Assembly: GCA_965248135.1 (NCBI GenBank)
Contig: CBDFIN010000011.1
Coordinates: forward strand, 1 to 64,000
Length of the DNA stretch: 64,000 bases
Direction: 5' to 3'
DNA from: SZUA-100 sp965248135
GTDB lineage: Bacteria; Pseudomonadota; Alphaproteobacteria; Rhizobiales; Rhizobiaceae
Part shown: positions 1 to 7,948 of the stretch, piece by piece
Numbering within the stretch: position 1 is the stretch's first letter
Layout of the letters: each line of letters begins with the position of its first letter
Position numbers and translations under genes: made by a program
Notes under the pieces: model-generated
Database searches by the model: none
Seen by the model: the letters and a program-made list of their open reading frames with translations, nothing else
What the model was told of the DNA's origin: nothing

Positions 1-1
1 G

Positions 2-31
2 GTGCTGGCCGCCGGTGGTCTGGTGATTTAG
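2..31 (+). CDS. possible C-terminal end of a gene cut by the window edge
   Basis: One forward frame reads as a short hydrophobic tail (VLAAGGLVI) ending in TAG at 29-31, 22 bases from the end of the convergent ETF-QO gene. Only nine residues are visible, so neither the family nor its reality as a gene can be established. Confidence 0.25.
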   Translation: MLAAGGLVI

Positions 32-53
32 AGCAACCATCCTTGCGCAAAAA

Positions 54-1757
54 CTACATATTCGGATAGACCGGGCCTTCACCACCTTGCGGCGGGGTCC
101 AGGTGATATTCTGGTTGGGGTCCTTGATATCGCAGGTTTTGCAATGCACGCAATTTTGCGCGTTGATAATAAATTTGGCGTTTTTGCAGGATTGCCCTTC
201 GGCCAGACCGGCTGCCGTTATCGCTTCGCCGTCACTGTCGACCCATTCATACACCCCGGCCGGGCAATAGCGGTTTGAAAGCCCGGCCATAATCATGCAG
301 CTCAGAGGCGTGTTGCAACATTTCATCCTCAAGCCGCAAATGCACGGGCTGGTCTTCCTCGTGATTGGTGTTGGAAAGAAACACCGAAGAAAGCCGGTCG
401 AAGGTGAGTTTGCCATCGGGTTTTGGATAGGCGATGGGCCGGTGTTTGGACCCTGGATCGGTGGCCTGGTGATCGGCCTTGCCGTGCTTCATGGTGCCAA
501 GCGGCGACCAGCCGCCGAAAAACGTCGTCAGCCACATTTCGACGCCGCCAAGCACGATGCCGCCCAATGTACCAAACTTCGACCACAACGGCTTGGCATT
601 GCGCACTTTCCTCAAATCACGTCCCACAGGACCGGCGCGCCATTCTTCTTCATACGCGGAAATCTCGTCATGAGAACGTCCTTGCGCCAATGCGGTGGCC
701 ACATGTTCGGCTGCCGCCATGCCCGAAAAAAACGGCATTGTGCGAACCTTTAATGCGCGGCACGTTGACCAGGCCGGCTGAACAGCCGATCAGCGCGCCC
801 CCGGGAAGGAAAGTCTCGGCACCGACTGGAAGCCACCTTCGGTGATTACCCGGGCACCATAGGAAAGGCGCTTTGCGCCCTCAAATAACGGTGCCACACC
901 GGGGTGGGTCTTGAAGCGCTGAAATTCCTCAAAGGGCGAAAGATAGGGGTTCTTGTAATTGAGATGGACGACAAAACCGACCGCCACCTGATTGTCTTCA
1001 AGATGATAGATAAAGGAACCACCACCGGTCTTCAAGTCGAGCGGCCAGCCGAACGAGTGTTGCACCAGGCCCTGGCGGTGGTTTTCGGGCTTAACCTCCC
1101 ACAGTTCCTTCAGCCCGAGGCCGAATTTCGGCGGCTCGCGGTCCGCATCAAGGGAGTATTTGGCAATCAGCTGTTTGGCCAGCGAACCGCGCGCGCCTTC
1201 CCTATCAGCGTGTATTTGCCTAAAAGTTCGACGCCGCGCTCAAAATTTGAACCCGGCTTACGGTCGGCACCAAGCCCCATGTCGCCGGTGGCAACACCAA
1301 TTACCGCGCCATTGTCATCATAAAGCACTTCGGCGGCGGCAAAACCTGGAAATATCTGCACTTCCATGGCTTCGGCTTTTTCAGCCAGCCAACGGCAGAC
1401 ATTGCCGAGCGAAACAATGTAATTGCCATGATTGCTCATCAAGGGCGGCATGGTGAAATTGGGCAGCGTTATGCTTCCTGCCGGGCCGAGCGCCAAAAAG
1501 CGGTCCTTGGTTGCCGGCGTGTTGAAGGGATGGCCCTCTTCCTCGCGCCAGCCGGGCAACAACGCATCAATACCGACAGGATCAACCACCGCACCGGAAA
1601 GAATGTGGGCGCCAACTTCCACCCCCTTTTCCAGTACCACAATCTCCAGATCGGCGTTGAGTTGTTTCAGCCGGATCGCCGCCGCCAGTCCCGCCGGTCC
1701 GCCGCCGACGATCACGACGTCAAATTCCATGCTTTCGCGGGCTTCGGTTTCAGCCAT
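54..1757 (-). pseudogene. electron transfer flavoprotein-ubiquinone oxidoreductase, four frameshifts
   Basis: ETF-QO takes electrons from reduced ETF (fatty acid, branched-chain amino acid and choline oxidation) and passes them to ubiquinone at the inner membrane. The start at 1757 has GGAG eight bases upstream. The N-terminal FAD motif GGGPAGLAAA, the central HSFGWPLDLKTGGGS segment, the GMAAAEH segment and the C-terminal 4Fe-4S region with NCVHCKTCDI are all present, ending in the usual GPVYPNM-like tail. They lie in different frames: a G is missing near 1200 and another near 808-813, there is an extra T in the A7/T7 run near 725-731, and an extra base near 287-288. The net change is zero and the sequence between the breaks is well conserved. 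This is either recent gene decay or homopolymer sequencing error; I cannot tell which. About 567 codons, normal for the family. Confidence 0.9.
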
Positions 1758-1884
1758 GATATTCTCCAAAATCAGTGCGGCGCACAGGCCCAAACGATGT
1801 CACCACTTCCACCAGAAATACGTAAAAACCGCAAGGCTCCAGAATGTTTATGGCCACAGTATTTCAACCTACGAGCCTTGTTTG

Positions 1885-1913
1885 TCCATAGGTGAGTAAA
1901 CTACATTTGGCAA
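1885..1913 (-). promoter_or_regulatory. predicted sigma70-type promoter of the ETF-QO gene
   Basis: On the minus strand TTGCCA (1913-1908), a 17-base spacer and TATGGA (1890-1885) form a reasonable -35/-10 pair. Transcription would begin near 1878, giving a leader of about 120 bases before the ETF-QO start. Prediction by eye only. Confidence 0.4.
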
Positions 1914-1921
1914 TAACTACT

Positions 1922-1937
1922 TTTACGTAAACGTAAA
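1922..1937. promoter_or_regulatory. 16-bp palindromic operator-like site
   Basis: TTTACGTAAACGTAAA is a perfect 7-bp inverted repeat around AA, eight bases upstream of the predicted -35 box of the ETF-QO gene. Its form and place suggest a binding site for a dimeric regulator. Genes for branched-chain amino acid and fatty acid catabolism, including ETF-QO, are regulated by LiuR (MerR family) or PsrA/FadR-type proteins in proteobacteria. The site resembles my recollection of a LiuR-type motif, but the assignment is inference. Confidence 0.5.
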
Positions 1938-2114
1938 TTCGATTGAGCACCCCGATGTGGTATTGCAAGTTTTTCTGATCGTCTGCCAGGAGAGACAGTC
2001 AAATTGGGCAACGATACCAGACGCAGTTGATCTCTATTCACCAAAAAACCGAGCGTCATTGGCCGGTTTGACCGGCCAACCTTGAGCCACAAGTCCCCAT
2101 TGTTCTGCTAAAGG

Positions 2115-2135
2115 TCCGCCGATCAAGTCGGCGGA
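2115..2135. repeat. short palindromic repeat-like hairpin
   Basis: TCCGCCGA-TCAAG-TCGGCGGA is a perfect 8-bp stem with a 5-base loop, about 80 bases past the end of the MFS gene. No T-run follows on either strand, so it is not a typical intrinsic terminator. Its layout (GTCATCC..GACTTGATC..GGAC on the minus strand) matches a palindromic repeat that I recall as common in alphaproteobacterial genomes. Confidence 0.5.
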
Positions 2136-2212
2136 TGACGATGGCACAGGTTGATCTTTATTGCAGTTGGTATGAGGCGGTTTTTGTCTCCAACAACAAA
2201 ATACTAACGACC

Positions 2213-3484
2213 CTAACCCTCTCGGCCATCTGAGTGTTCGGCATAGGCCTCAGCGTCTGATCGCGGATCGAGTTGATAGGTCTCTGGTGTTTGGGTGCGA
2301 GCAAGCGGCCCCGCCTGGAAGGTGATCTGTTCATCAGCCCGCCCACGCCGCAAGGTACGGTAAAAGGCATAGGCCGCATAGGCAAAATGGGCCAGTGTGG
2401 TGGTCAAAAACAACGCCCCGGTGCCATAGATATTCATCATCTGGGCGGCTAGTGGCGGGCCAATCATGGTGCCAAAACCATAAAGGATGAGCAGCCCACT
2501 GGATATTTTAACAAAGTCTTCCGGGTCGCCCATATCGTTGGCATGGGCCACATTAAGCGAATAGATCGAATAGATCACGCCACCGTAAAGCGCGATCCAG
2601 AAAAAGAAGGCATTGCCGCCGATTTCGACACCCGAAAACGTCGACAGCATCATGCCGGATGTGGCGCCAATGCCGCCGGCCAATATCATCACATAACGTC
2701 GATCGGTAAGATCGGACAAACGCCCCAGCGGGTACTGAAATATCACCGCACCCGCCATCGCGGCGGCCATCAATGAGGCGATGCCGGTCAAGGACATGCC
2801 TGACAGTTGGCCATAGACCGGCGCGAAGTTGCCCCACGCAGCCGATATGATGCCCGATATGATCGAGCCGACAAAAGCCACCGGGGAATTACGAAACAAG
2901 GCCACCAGATCAAGATCGACCTGATGAAGCGGCGCTGGCGATTGAGCCGTTGAAATTGCCGTTGGCACCAGCGCCAGCGCATATAATATCGCGCCCATCA
3001 TAAACAGCGTATCAAGCTTCGGATCGGCAACAATCAGCAGGTACTGGCCTCCCATCGTGGCCGCAAGGCTAACGAGCATATAGATAGAAAATATTGCGCC
3101 GCGATTCTCATTGGTGATGCGCTCGTTCAACCAGCTTTCCATCACCATGTAGGATCCGGCAAAACAAAGCCCTGATACGGCGCGAAAAAATATCCAGGCG
3201 TACGCATTGACGAACAATGCGCTCAGCAACATGACCGTCGCCAACAGCGCGGCCAACGTGCTGAAAGTGCGGATGTGGCCGACGCGGCGCACCAGACGCG
3301 GAACCATGATACAGCCGGCGGTAAAGCCGACCGCAAAGCCAGTGCCGATCCAGCCAATCTGAAATGTCGAAAAACCCTCCAGTTGACCGCGCACCGGCAA
3401 AATAATACCGTGCAATCCGCCCCCTGCCAACAGAAATGCGCAACTTGCCAACAGCGCCACGATTGGTAGCAAATGTCTTGCCAT
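2213..3484 (-). CDS. MFS transporter
   Basis: A 423-residue inner-membrane protein with about twelve hydrophobic segments and the usual two-lobe major facilitator layout. The loop after TM2 reads VPRLVRRVGHIR and the one in the second half GRLSDLTDRRYVM, both MFS motif-A-like (G-x-L-x-D-x-x-x-R-[KR]). The resemblance is to the YcaD/CynX-like drug or metabolite permeases, but the substrate is not readable. I prefer the ATG at 3484 because GGAG lies six bases upstream; a TTG four codons earlier is possible. The hydrophilic tail of about 40 residues is unusual but without a motif. It lies 50 bases downstream of the uracil-DNA glycosylase gene, same strand. Confidence 0.85.
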   Translation of the reverse strand: MARHLLPIVALLASCAFLLAGGGLHGIILPVRGQLEGFSTFQIGWIGTGFAVGFTAGCIMVPRLVRRVGHIRTFSTLAALLATVMLLSALFVNAYAWIFFRAVSGLCFAGSYMVMESWLNERITNENRGAIFSIYMLVSLAATMGGQYLLIVADPKLDTLFMMGAILYALALVPTAISTAQSPAPLHQVDLDLVALFRNSPVAFVGSIISGIISAAWGNFAPVYGQLSGMSLTGIASLMAAAMAGAVIFQYPLGRLSDLTDRRYVMILAGGIGATSGMMLSTFSGVEIGGNAFFFWIALYGGVIYSIYSLNVAHANDMGDPEDFVKISSGLLILYGFGTMIGPPLAAQMMNIYGTGALFLTTTLAHFAYAAYAFYRTLRRGRADEQITFQAGPLARTQTPETYQLDPRSDAEAYAEHSDGREG

Positions 3485-3534
3485 GACGTTCTCCAACCAT
3501 GACGAGAAAAATTCAGAGACGGAATAAAATTGCG

Positions 3535-4398
3535 CTAGCCATCACCGGTGCCGGAATCATCTTCCATCTTCCGCTTTATCGCCAAAAGGTCCTGCCAGGC
3601 AAGACGTTTTTGCGACGGGGAACGCAACAAATACGCCGGATGGAATATAGGCATCGCCGGAATGCTTTGCTCACCACAATTATAGCTTGTCCACTGGCCG
3701 CGCATGCGCATGATTCCTGAAGTGCTGCCGGTCAGAGTTTTGGCCGAAGAAGCACCGATAAAAACCAGAAATTCCGGCTTCACCAGTTCGATCTGGCGCT
3801 CAATGAAAGGACGGCAAAGCTCGGTTTCCGCCGGTGTCGGCGTGCGGTTTCCCGGCGGGCGCCAGGGAATGACATTGGCGATATAAACAAGGCTGCGATC
3901 CAGGCCGATTGCCGCCAGCATACGGTCGAGCAACTGGCCCGAGCGGCCGACAAAGGGCAGCCCGTGGATATCCTCGTCCCTGCCCGGCGCCTCACCGATC
4001 AACATTAACCGCGCCGCCGGGTTGCCATCGGCGAACACCGTGCTTTTGGCATAATTCTTCAAATTGCAGCCGGTAAATCCGGTCAGCGCCTCTTTTAATT
4101 CCTCAAGCGTGGCAGCACCCTTAGCCAGTTCACGCGCATTTGCGATAGTTTCGTCATTCGGTAATGCGGTGGCGGTGTTGGCCGGGCGACGGTCTGCCAT
4201 GCCCGCAAGCTTGTCGGATGCGCCAGCGGCAAGGCGATGCGGCGGGGTGCCAGGTGTAGGTTTAGTTGTAGCAGTTTGCTGGCGGGCCAGTTTTGTCGCC
4301 TGACTTTCGATAAACCGGTCCTGTGGCTCATCACCAAGGGCGCAGTCGACACCTGCATCGTGATAGAACTCCAGCAACTGGCGTATGGCGTGAGACAT
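3535..4398 (-). CDS. uracil-DNA glycosylase, family 4-like
   Basis: Removes uracil from DNA to start base excision repair. The catalytic core is clear: GEAPGRDED (family 4/5 motif 1) near residue 133, LPFVGRSGQLLDRML, NVIPWRPPGNRTPTP and the C-terminal motif IFHPAYLLRSP. An N-terminal extension of about 90 residues, rich in Thr, Pro and Ala, precedes it, as in other alphaproteobacterial homologues. Thermophilic family-4 enzymes hold a 4Fe-4S cluster with four cysteines. Here the first position reads F in FTGC and the third reads W in IPWRPP, leaving only two (GC-N and LC-R). The start is uncertain: GTG at 4410 is possible, but ATG at 4398 gives a more typical N-terminus. Confidence 0.9.
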   Translation of the reverse strand: MSHAIRQLLEFYHDAGVDCALGDEPQDRFIESQATKLARQQTATTKPTPGTPPHRLAAGASDKLAGMADRRPANTATALPNDETIANARELAKGAATLEELKEALTGFTGCNLKNYAKSTVFADGNPAARLMLIGEAPGRDEDIHGLPFVGRSGQLLDRMLAAIGLDRSLVYIANVIPWRPPGNRTPTPAETELCRPFIERQIELVKPEFLVFIGASSAKTLTGSTSGIMRMRGQWTSYNCGEQSIPAMPIFHPAYLLRSPSQKRLAWQDLLAIKRKMEDDSGTGDG

Positions 4399-4483
4399 GA
4401 TAGCGATCACAATGAAAAAGAATGGGCCATCCTATCGCAGATGGGCGTTCCTTAACAACCTGTCTGTGGAAATGATTGCCGAT

Positions 4484-5566
4484 CTATCGGCGCGCGGCCA
4501 TGAACGCCTGGACCGAAACCGATGACCATTCGGCCAGATGATCGCGTGCGGCCAGAAAGCTCGCTACCGCCTCGCCGGTCAAAGCATCACGGCCAGCCAG
4601 ATCAACCAGCGTTTGTTGCGTAGCAAACCGCGCAGCACCGATGATCTCATCGGGATAGGTGCGGATTGTTACCCCCTTTTCCTCGATTAGTTGTTTTAGC
4701 CGCGCCGCATTGGCCCACTCGGACTCGGCCAGCGAATTGATGTTTTCGATCGTACATGCGGCCTCAACGATTTGGCGCAAATCCGCCGGCAGGGCTTCAC
4801 GCGCGGTAATTGAAATCAGCGCCTCGCCGGTGCCGTTTGGTTCGTGGAAGCCGGGTGAATAGTAGTTTTTGGCAACTTTATAAAATCCCATGGCAAAATC
4901 GCTCGATGGGCCGAGGAATTCGGTCGCGTCTATCAGGCCCGACTGCAGTGCCGAAAATATTTCACCCGGAGCAAGGGTCACCGGCATCGCCCCCAGCCGC
5001 CGCATGACATCGCCGCCCAATCCCGGCATACGGATTTTCAAACCCTTGATATCATCGAGCGAAGTAAGCTCCTTGCGAAACCACCCACCCATTTGGAAGC
5101 CGGTATTTCCGGCCATATAGGGCTTGATACCGAACGGTTGATAAAGCCGGTCCCAGATTGCCTGACCACCCCCCTGGTTGATCCAGGTGATATGCTCCAG
5201 CGGTGTCAGGCCGAACGGACCAGCAGTAAACAAAGGTGCTGCCGGTATCTTGCCACCCCAAAACAGCGGTGCGGTGTGAGCCATTTCTGCCGCGCCTTGG
5301 GTAACCGCTGAAAAGGTCTCAAGCGCCGGAACGAGTTCGCCGGCGGCATAGAGTTTTACCGTCAATCTACCCGCAGAAAGAAGGCCGATATTATCTGCCA
5401 GCCGCTGCGCTGTGATGCCGGGGCCGGGGAGGTTTTTTGGCCAGGAGGTGACCATCCGCCAGCTGATATTGCCGTTGGCAATTGCCGGTGACGAAACCCC
5501 AATGGTTGCCGGAACGGCGGCTAGTCCTGTTAAAACTGATCTTCGTGTCGTTGTCTTCTTGTCCAT
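4484..5566 (-). CDS. TRAP transporter solute-binding protein (DctP/TakP type), last gene of the thi operon
   Basis: A 360-residue periplasmic binding protein of the DctP family. The N-terminus has twin arginines (TTTRRSVLTGLAAVPATIG) and an Ala-rich cleavage region near residue 30, suggesting Tat export. Family marks are WRMVTSWPKNLPG, KLYAAGELVPALE, FRKELTSLDDIKGLKIRMPG (the Arg of IRMPG is the conserved carboxylate-binding residue) and EIFSALQSGLIDATEFLGPSSD. It is closest in feel to TakP-like 2-oxoacid binders. No DctQ/DctM membrane genes are in the window. Its ATG overlaps the thiD stop (TGATG), so it is translationally coupled to a thiamine salvage operon behind a TPP riboswitch. This suggests, without proof, a thiamine-related ligand. 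Confidence 0.88.
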   Translation of the reverse strand: MDKKTTTRRSVLTGLAAVPATIGVSSPAIANGNISWRMVTSWPKNLPGPGITAQRLADNIGLLSAGRLTVKLYAAGELVPALETFSAVTQGAAEMAHTAPLFWGGKIPAAPLFTAGPFGLTPLEHITWINQGGGQAIWDRLYQPFGIKPYMAGNTGFQMGGWFRKELTSLDDIKGLKIRMPGLGGDVMRRLGAMPVTLAPGEIFSALQSGLIDATEFLGPSSDFAMGFYKVAKNYYSPGFHEPNGTGEALISITAREALPADLRQIVEAACTIENINSLAESEWANAARLKQLIEEKGVTIRTYPDEIIGAARFATQQTLVDLAGRDALTGEAVASFLAARDHLAEWSSVSVQAFMAARR

Positions 5567-6375
5567 CAGCTTTTGGCCCAGAGATTGTGAAAGTGATGCA
5601 CCGGACCGTGACCTGCGCCAATGGCCAACTTATCAGCAGCGGCAATAGCACCGCTCAGCCATTGTTTCGACCGCCCGATCGCTTGCGACAGTTCATCTCC
5701 GCGCGCCAGATGAGCGGCGACCGCCGAGGACAGCGAACAGCCGCTTCCGTGGGTGTTTTTGGTGTCATGACGTGGTGAAACAAACCATTGTTCGCCCTGT
5801 GCGCTCACCAGAATATCCGCTGCATCGTCATTTTCGCTGTGACCGCCCTTAAGCAGAACATTGGCGGCGCCTAGTGCCAACAGCGCCTTTGCCTGCTCGG
5901 CCATCTCATCACGCGAAATGGCCATATCCGTGCCCAAAATTCTCGCCGCCTCATGCAGGTTCGGCGTAATCACCAGGGCCCGTGGAAAAAGCTCTCGCAC
6001 CAATGTTTTGATGGCATCTTCCTGCAACAGCGGATCGCCCGATTCCGTCACCATGACCGGATCAAGCACCACATTTTTGGCCCGATAGATATCGAGCCCG
6101 GCAGCAACGGCTGCAATCACCGGCACTTGCGACAGCATGCCAATCTTGACCGCATCCACACGAATGTCGGCGAACACGGCGTCCAATTGCGCGGTGACAA
6201 ATTCTGCCGGTACATCATGAATTGCGGTAACGCCCAAAGTGTTTTGCGCCGTTAATGCGGTAATCACGCTGACGCCATATACTCGGTTGGCCGAACAGCT
6301 CTTCAAATCGGCTTGAATGCCGGCACCACCGCCGGAATCCGAACCGGCAATTGTCATGGCAACCGGCACGTTCAA
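5566..6375 (-). CDS. thiD: hydroxymethylpyrimidine/phosphomethylpyrimidine kinase
   Basis: ThiD phosphorylates 4-amino-5-hydroxymethyl-2-methylpyrimidine and then its monophosphate to HMP-PP, the pyrimidine half of thiamine. The 269-residue protein opens with the ribokinase-family motif MTIAGSDSGGGAGIQADLK, has VVLDPVMVTESGDPLL and VITPNLHEA in the middle, and the anion-hole/catalytic motif DTKNTHGSGCSLSSAVAAHLA near residue 210. The start overlaps the thiE stop by ATGA and its stop overlaps the next gene, so thiM-thiE-thiD and the binding-protein gene form one message. Length and motifs are normal for the family. Confidence 0.95.
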   Translation of the reverse strand: MNVPVAMTIAGSDSGGGAGIQADLKSCSANRVYGVSVITALTAQNTLGVTAIHDVPAEFVTAQLDAVFADIRVDAVKIGMLSQVPVIAAVAAGLDIYRAKNVVLDPVMVTESGDPLLQEDAIKTLVRELFPRALVITPNLHEAARILGTDMAISRDEMAEQAKALLALGAANVLLKGGHSENDDAADILVSAQGEQWFVSPRHDTKNTHGSGCSLSSAVAAHLARGDELSQAIGRSKQWLSGAIAAADKLAIGAGHGPVHHFHNLWAKS

Positions 6376-7025
6376 TTTGCCGTCCTCATCTCATCGATTG
6401 ATGCCAGCATTTCACGCGCAGCAGCAACAACATCTTGCTGCATAAAGAGGGAGGATATTACTGCGACCCCATCAGCGCCAGCTGCCATCACGTCGGCCAC
6501 ATTCTCCAGCCCGATACCGGCTATGGCACCTATCGGCAGATTTGGCGCTTTATCGCATAAGGGTATCGCCGTCTCTCGCCAGCCGTCAATACCGATTGGA
6601 GCAGAATTATCCTTCGACAAGGTTCTAAAGACACCACCGATGCAGCCATAGTTAATCAAATCCACCGGAGCGTTTGCCGCCTGATCCGGGTTCTTGATGG
6701 TCAATCCGATGGCAGCGTCGGGCCCGAGAATTTTGCGGGCATCTTCGACCGGCATATCATCTTGACCAAGATGAACGCCATCAGCACCTGTGGCCAGCGC
6801 CACGTCCACCCGGTCGTTAATCAATAGCGGCACATCGCTTTCGGCAATCGCCGCCTTGATCGCCCTGCCGGTGTCAATCATCTGACGAATGCCGGCCTGT
6901 TTATCGCGGTATTGTAAGATCGTTACTCCGCCTTCAACCGCAGCCCTGGCCAGTTCAGGCAATGCCCTGCCGGCGGAACGGCTAGGATCAAGGATGCCAT
7001 AAAGCGTAATATCGCATTTGTTCAT
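6372..7025 (-). CDS. thiE: thiamine-phosphate synthase
   Basis: ThiE joins HMP-PP with hydroxyethylthiazole phosphate to form thiamine phosphate. The 217-residue TIM barrel shows QYRDK (pyrophosphate and Mg binding), LLINDRVDVALATGADGVHLGQDDMP, and AIAGIGLENVADVMAAGADGVAVIS at the C-terminal phosphate-binding end. I place the start at 7025, where ATGA overlaps the thiM stop; the frame stays open upstream but reads out of the thiM coding sequence. A GCIGGVFRTLSK segment replaces the more common GPIFPTxTK loop, a variation seen in Rhizobiales as far as I recall. Confidence 0.93.
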   Translation of the reverse strand: MNKCDITLYGILDPSRSAGRALPELARAAVEGGVTILQYRDKQAGIRQMIDTGRAIKAAIAESDVPLLINDRVDVALATGADGVHLGQDDMPVEDARKILGPDAAIGLTIKNPDQAANAPVDLINYGCIGGVFRTLSKDNSAPIGIDGWRETAIPLCDKAPNLPIGAIAGIGLENVADVMAAGADGVAVISSLFMQQDVVAAAREMLASIDEMRTAN

Positions 7026-7807
7026 GAAAGTTTCGCTCTCTCGTGCAGTGTCGCACTGTCCAATGTGGCAAGTGCGTCGACAAATTCGGGCACAAAAGTT
7101 CCAGGCCCGGCGGAATTTTGCGCTGCCAGTTCCGCAGCGATGTTGAACCACAAAAGGGCGGTGATGGCCGCAATTGTCCTGTCACTTTCGACTGCCGCAA
7201 GTGCGGCCATCAACGCGGTTAATGCACAGCCCATGGCGGTAATGCTTGTCACAACGGCCGTTCCATTGGCGATTTTTGTCACCGAACCACCACCATATAT
7301 CTGATCGATTTGACCGCTGATCACCAGGCAGCCACTATACGCAAACGCCGGTTGCTGAACTCTATCGCCAGACTTTGGCTCTCCAAACAGCGCTTCGACC
7401 TCAGCATCATTTGCCCGGATAATGGCCGGATTTCGACCAACGAGAACCCTGGCCAACGCCAGCCTTACGGGTGATGCCTGAACAAATACCGGATCGAGAA
7501 CAAACGGTTTGTTCTCATCGGCTGCAACCTCAACAGCGCGCCGCGTGGCCTTGGTCCGCTCAGGGTCCATGGTGCCGAGATTGACCAGAAGGCTGTCGGC
7601 AGACTTTACGAAGTCGGTGATTTCCTCAACTGCCACGGTCATCGACGGCACAGCGCCACAGGCCAGCAGAACATTGGCGCTAAAATGCTGGGCGACATTG
7701 TTGGTAATACAATGAACCCGGGGGTTTTGCCGGCGCAACGCATCCATTGCCGCTGCATGTGGGGTAGTATCGATAGTGGGTGATATCGCAGAGTTTTGCA
7801 CAACCAT
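7022..7807 (-). CDS. thiM: hydroxyethylthiazole kinase
   Basis: ThiM phosphorylates 5-(2-hydroxyethyl)-4-methylthiazole, a salvage route to the thiazole half of thiamine. The 261-residue ribokinase-like protein has VHCITNNVAQHFSANVLLACGAVPSM at its N-terminus, PFVLDPVFVQASPVR, and the C-terminal anion-hole motif SITAMGCALTALMAAL, in which Cys replaces Gly as usual for ThiM. ATG at 7807 follows directly on the TPP riboswitch, whose 3' strand (GGAGGGAA) also contains the ribosome binding site. First gene of the thiM-thiE-thiD operon; no thiC, thiO, thiS or thiG is in the window, so this is a salvage set. Confidence 0.95.
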   Translation of the reverse strand: MVVQNSAISPTIDTTPHAAAMDALRRQNPRVHCITNNVAQHFSANVLLACGAVPSMTVAVEEITDFVKSADSLLVNLGTMDPERTKATRRAVEVAADENKPFVLDPVFVQASPVRLALARVLVGRNPAIIRANDAEVEALFGEPKSGDRVQQPAFAYSGCLVISGQIDQIYGGGSVTKIANGTAVVTSITAMGCALTALMAALAAVESDRTIAAITALLWFNIAAELAAQNSAGPGTFVPEFVDALATLDSATLHERAKLS

Positions 7808-7810
7808 CCC

Positions 7811-7897
7811 ATTCCCTCCGCCAGTACAATCCGGATCAGGTTCAAAGAGTTGGCCAAAACGCCTCTCAGCGCCAAAAACCTTTCCGGCGCACCTCTA
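7811..7897 (-). promoter_or_regulatory. TPP riboswitch (THI element)
   Basis: Read on the minus strand the leader contains the conserved parts of the thiamine pyrophosphate aptamer in order: GAGGTGCGCC near the 5' side, the invariant CTGAGA, then TGAACCTGATC, and the closing CTGGCGGAGGGAA. The closing strand overlaps the Shine-Dalgarno sequence (GGAGG) a few bases before the thiM ATG, so TPP binding should hide the ribosome binding site and shut off translation. I see no T-run that would make it a transcription terminator. A weak TTGCGT/TACAAA promoter lies just upstream within about 45 bases. Confidence 0.95.
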
Positions 7898-7948
7898 TGA
7901 GATTACTTTTTGTAATAATTTTCGCAGCCCAACGCAAGCTATAATGTT

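Larger units (their letters stand above)
1758..2212. other. intergenic region between the MFS transporter and ETF-QO genes
   Basis: These 455 bases hold the predicted ETF-QO promoter (1885-1913), the palindrome at 1922-1937 and a short palindromic repeat at 2115-2135. A 63-codon open frame at 1901-2092 (minus) has no recognisable domain and looks like chance. I see no RNA gene. Confidence 0.6.

Noticed and set aside
1901..2092. 63-codon frame on the minus strand upstream of the ETF-QO gene
   Set aside because: No domain or ribosome binding site, and it contains the predicted promoter and operator.
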